Shown here one piece after another: positions 61,728-64,000 of a stretch of 64,000 nucleotides of DNA. Position numbers and translations under genes: made by a program. The stretch's first letter is position 1, and the number at the start of each line of letters is the position of its first letter. The notes under the pieces were generated by a model. It saw nothing but the letters and a program-made list of their open reading frames with translations. It made no database searches and was not told the DNA's origin. The stretch is taken from positions 1 to 64,000 of the forward strand of contig NZ_KZ319291.1 in assembly GCF_002744755.1 (NCBI RefSeq). Reading direction: 5' to 3'. The DNA comes from Leeuwenhoekiella nanhaiensis (GTDB taxonomy: Bacteria; Bacteroidota; Bacteroidia; Flavobacteriales; Flavobacteriaceae).

Positions 61728-62834
61728 ATGGCTCAAAAATTACAAATTGTTGCTTTTGATAATCCGTTTCCGCCCAATTATGGCGGAGTCATTGATGTAT
61801 TTTATCAGATCAAGGCACTGGCAGCTTTGGGAGTTAGCATCGAATTGCATTGTTTTACCGATACAAGACGGGATTTTGAAGTGGTGGAGTCTTTTTGCGA
61901 TGCGGTTTATACCTATCCCAAAACATCACGCTTTAAAGCCTTATTTTCCAAAAAACCCATTGCACTGGCAACCCGGGAAAACCGAATGCTTACTCAAAGA
62001 TTGTCGCAATCTGACGCACCGGTTTTGCTTCAGGGTTTGCAATCTGCGGCAATGCTTGTGAATGGTTTAGGCAATAGCAAAGCGGTTTATCTGCGTATTC
62101 AAAATATCGAACAGCAGTATTATCGGGGGTTGGCAAATGCGATTAATAATCCGTTGAAAGCCCTGATCTATAACTGGGAGGCCCGTAAATTTGAGAGTTT
62201 TGAACCCTGTCTTAAGTCGCCTCAGACCCTGTTTACCCTTTCCCATCACGAGCAGCATTACTATTCTCAATTGAATGCTTCGGTCTATGTACCCGTTTTT
62301 CACGAAAATGAAATTGTTCAACAATGTTCTGAGTTTGGTGAGTTTGCTCTTTACCACGGTAATCTTTCGGTAGCTGATAATTTGAAAACCGCATGTTTTT
62401 TAATAGACGTATTTAAAGAGGTCGATTATCCTCTGGTTATCGCAGGGAGTTTTCGGCAGGAAGTAATCCAAAAAAAGATTAAAAATTACAAACACCTAAG
62501 CTTTGAGCCGATTGAAACTGCCGAAAAACTGGATGCTCTTCTGGCCCGCGCGCATATTACTTTAAACCTTTCTTTTCAGCGGTCGGGAACCAAATTAAAA
62601 GTGATGAATGCGCTGTTTAAAAGCAGGCATTGTATCGTCAATGAAAATGTGATTGATGAGCCGGAAGCATTGGCCGCCAGCCACCTGTGTACTTCGGTAG
62701 TAGCTATTCAGGAAAAAATCAGGGATTTACGTTCAGAGCCGTTTACCGAATTTGAAAAGCGCCAAAAGCTATTGGAAGGTATCTTTAACAATCGAAAGAA
62801 TGCTCAAAAAATTAAGCAAAGCATTTTTTCGTAA
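61728..62834 (+). CDS. Glycosyltransferase (GT4/GT-B-like)
   Basis: 368 residues starting MAQKLQIVAFDNPFPPNYGGVIDVFYQIKAL, which matches the NPFPP.YGG.. start of a GT-B subgroup, with VFKEVDYPLVIAGSF and a weak donor-site region (LLARAHITLNLSFQRSGTKLKVMNAL). The usual EX7E motif is not clear. Probably the last sugar-adding enzyme of the polysaccharide locus here. Confidence 0.8.
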   Translation: MAQKLQIVAFDNPFPPNYGGVIDVFYQIKALAALGVSIELHCFTDTRRDFEVVESFCDAVYTYPKTSRFKALFSKKPIALATRENRMLTQRLSQSDAPVLLQGLQSAAMLVNGLGNSKAVYLRIQNIEQQYYRGLANAINNPLKALIYNWEARKFESFEPCLKSPQTLFTLSHHEQHYYSQLNASVYVPVFHENEIVQQCSEFGEFALYHGNLSVADNLKTACFLIDVFKEVDYPLVIAGSFRQEVIQKKIKNYKHLSFEPIETAEKLDALLARAHITLNLSFQRSGTKLKVMNALFKSRHCIVNENVIDEPEALAASHLCTSVVAIQEKIRDLRSEPFTEFEKRQKLLEGIFNNRKNAQKIKQSIFS

Positions 62835-62876
62835 GCATGCTGAATCAAAAATATTTTGAAGCGATAAATTTTAAAA

Positions 62877-62889
62877 TCCGGTTACCGGA
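62877..62889 (-). terminator. Weak terminator of ftsE
   Basis: A short palindrome TCCGGTTACCGGA directly after the ftsE stop, followed on the minus strand by TTTTAAAATTT. The stem is only about 5 bp. Confidence 0.4.
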
Positions 62890-63573
62890 CTAAATGGTTT
62901 TTTGTACCACTTCAAAGATCTTGTTACCGTCGCACTTCAGGGTTTTAGAAGGGTATTTCAAGAGCAGCGCATAATCGTGCGTGGCCATCAGAATGGTATT
63001 TCCGTTTTTGTTGATTTCCTGTAAAACGCCCATCACTTCAACCGAAGTTTGCGGATCCAGGTTTCCGGTGGGCTCATCGGCCAGGATCAACTCGGGATCG
63101 TTGAGCAAGGCACGTGCAATGGCAACACGTTGCTGTTCGCCACCAGACAGCTGATAGGGATATTTAAAACCTTTGGTCTTCATCCCCACTTTATCGAGTA
63201 CTTCGTCAATCTTGTTGTCCATCTGCGTTTGATCTTTCCAGCCGGTAGCTTTCAGTACAAACTTGAGATTTTCTTTAACCGTCCGGTCATTCAGCAATTT
63301 AAAATCCTGAAACACCACGCCCAGTTTTCGGCGTAAAAAAGGAATCTGCTTTTCTTTTAGAGTTGCGAGATCGTAGTCTACAATCGTACCCTCTCCCTGT
63401 TGCAGGGGCAAATCACCGTAAAGGGTTTTCATAAAACTACTTTTTCCGCTTCCGGTTTTCCCAATAAGGTACACAAATTCACCTTTGTTGATGGTAAGAC
63501 TTACATCTGAAAGAATAAGGCTTTCGCGTTGAAAAATAGAAGCGTTGTGCAGCTTTAAGACCGGTTGTGACAT
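62890..63573 (-). CDS. ftsE: Cell division ATP-binding protein FtsE
   Basis: A 227-residue ABC ATPase with Walker [13 protein letters not shown], signature [15 protein letters not shown] and Walker [14 protein letters not shown]. The [23 protein letters not shown] block is typical of FtsE. With FtsX it controls periplasmic cell-wall hydrolysis at the septum. FtsX is not in the window: the gene to the left is a glycosyltransferase and the next to the right reads the other way, so ftsX must be elsewhere. Confidence 0.92.
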   Translation of the reverse strand: MSQPVLKLHNASIFQRESLILSDVSLTINKGEFVYLIGKTGSGKSSFMKTLYGDLPLQQGEGTIVDYDLATLKEKQIPFLRRKLGVVFQDFKLLNDRTVKENLKFVLKATGWKDQTQMDNKIDEVLDKVGMKTKGFKYPYQLSGGEQQRVAIARALLNDPELILADEPTGNLDPQTSVEVMGVLQEINKNGNTILMATHDYALLLKYPSKTLKCDGNKIFEVVQKTI

Positions 63574-63605
63574 AGTTTTTTCTAAGATAACGTGGTGTAC
63601 GCGAT

Positions 63606-63613
63606 CAAAAGTA
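63606..63613 (-). promoter_or_regulatory. Candidate -7 element of ftsE (TACTTTTG)
   Basis: An exact minus-strand TAnnTTTG match 33 bp upstream of the ftsE ATG. No -33 TTG was found. Confidence 0.4.
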
Positions 63614-63797
63614 CACTATTTCTTGTGTTTGATAAAAAATCCCGCTGTTGAAAAGTCGTTCAAAATAAGCGGGCAGAACTTCTTTTTAAGAACCTTGCGC
63701 TAGATATAATTATCCTAGTTTTGCAGCGTTAGTATGTGAAGCAGGCTTTTGTTTCAGATACACGAAACTAGGCTCTTTGCTATCAAATCTGATATTT

Positions 63798-64000
63798 ATG
63801 ATTAAAAAATATGTGTTTACCGCTCTGGTAATCCTTCTAACCGGCGCAACGGCTGCAGCCCAGCAGACTGAAGCTTTTACAAATGATCTGGCCAAATACG
63901 ACAAGGCGCTTACGCTCTACAACAGCAAGCAATATCTGGCCGCTCAGACACTTTTTAACGAAATCAAGCAGGAGACAACAGACCCGACGATTGAGGGCGA
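63798..64000 (+). CDS. Exported TPR-like protein, 5' part only
   Basis: The frame is open from the ATG at 63798 to the window end (67 codons). The signal peptide MIKKYVFTALVILLTGATAAAQ is followed by AKYDKALTLYNSKQYLAAQTLFNEI, a TPR-like helix pair. Bacteroidota have many large exported TPR proteins of this kind; the rest lies beyond the window, so no function is given. Confidence 0.75.
   Translation, partial: MIKKYVFTALVILLTGATAAAQQTEAFTNDLAKYDKALTLYNSKQYLAAQTLFNEIKQETTDPTIEG

Noticed and set aside
63640-63660. Leftward terminator near the right edge
   Set aside because: CCCGCT/AGCGGG is a 6-bp stem with a loop over 20 nt and no leftward gene ends there; too weak to call.
1-64000. tRNA or rRNA genes
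   Set aside because: No cloverleaf with TTC-A-type T-arm and CCA-like end, and no rRNA core sequences, were seen in the intergenic regions.

Overview
The window looks like chromosome of a member of the Flavobacteriia (Bacteroidota), probably Flavobacteriaceae. The signs are two secreted proteins with type IX secretion (T9SS) C-terminal sorting domains, a TonB/OMP beta-barrel protein with a CarboxypepD_reg-like head, several Bacteroidota lipoproteins, a bacillithiol-system YtxJ protein, TlpA/DUF4369 thioredoxins, few visible Shine-Dalgarno sequences, and TAnnTTTG-type -7 promoter elements. The genus cannot be fixed from sequence alone. Most genes have moderate GC; a few (the first lipoprotein, the LRR-like protein, and the 25.2-28.9 kb island) are visibly AT-richer.

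Layout. 0-5 kb: a lipoprotein, then the sbcD-sbcC DNA repair nuclease pair. 5-17 kb: envelope and secreted proteins (LRR-like T9SS client, Omp85-type barrel, TPR-CHAT protein, TlpA thioredoxin, PAF-acetylhydrolase-like esterase, S41 peptidase). 17-24 kb: an iorAB-type molybdenum hydroxylase and a 1566-residue secreted GH128 glucanase. 25.2-28.9 kb: an accessory island holding a ParDE-like toxin-antitoxin pair and two ORFans, each followed by a copy of a ~67-bp palindromic repeat; the larger ORFan is bracketed by 14-bp inverted repeats. 29-41 kb: clpB, ytxJ, the OMP receptor, a CoA-binding protein, a sodium:solute symporter, PAP2 phosphatase, nucleotide-sugar epimerase, GH43 and the MeaB GTPase. 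41.6-48 kb: a heptamer tandem repeat, a porin-BCCT-UspA operon that looks like osmolyte uptake, and secreted proteins. 48-54 kb: TlpA lipoprotein, kdsA, a 720-bp repeat-rich intergenic region containing a strong candidate structured RNA, typA/bipA and a second toxin-antitoxin pair. 54.4-62.8 kb: a surface polysaccharide locus (acetyltransferase, DegT aminotransferase, Wzx flippase, four glycosyltransferases) interrupted by a REP-associated tyrosine transposase. The right edge holds ftsE and the start of a secreted TPR-like protein.

Functional themes are envelope biogenesis (kdsA, polysaccharide locus, Omp85 barrel, FtsE), secreted glycan degradation (GH128, GH43), redox and stress handling (two TlpA proteins, YtxJ, ClpB, UspA, BCCT) and DNA maintenance (SbcCD). 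The most unusual parts are the ORF-plus-repeat island at 25.2-28.9 kb, the structured element at 51489-51607, the orphan terminator with a competing hairpin at 54331-54378, a glycosyltransferase whose conserved N-terminus lies upstream of every ATG/GTG/TTG codon, and the 7-bp tandem repeats.
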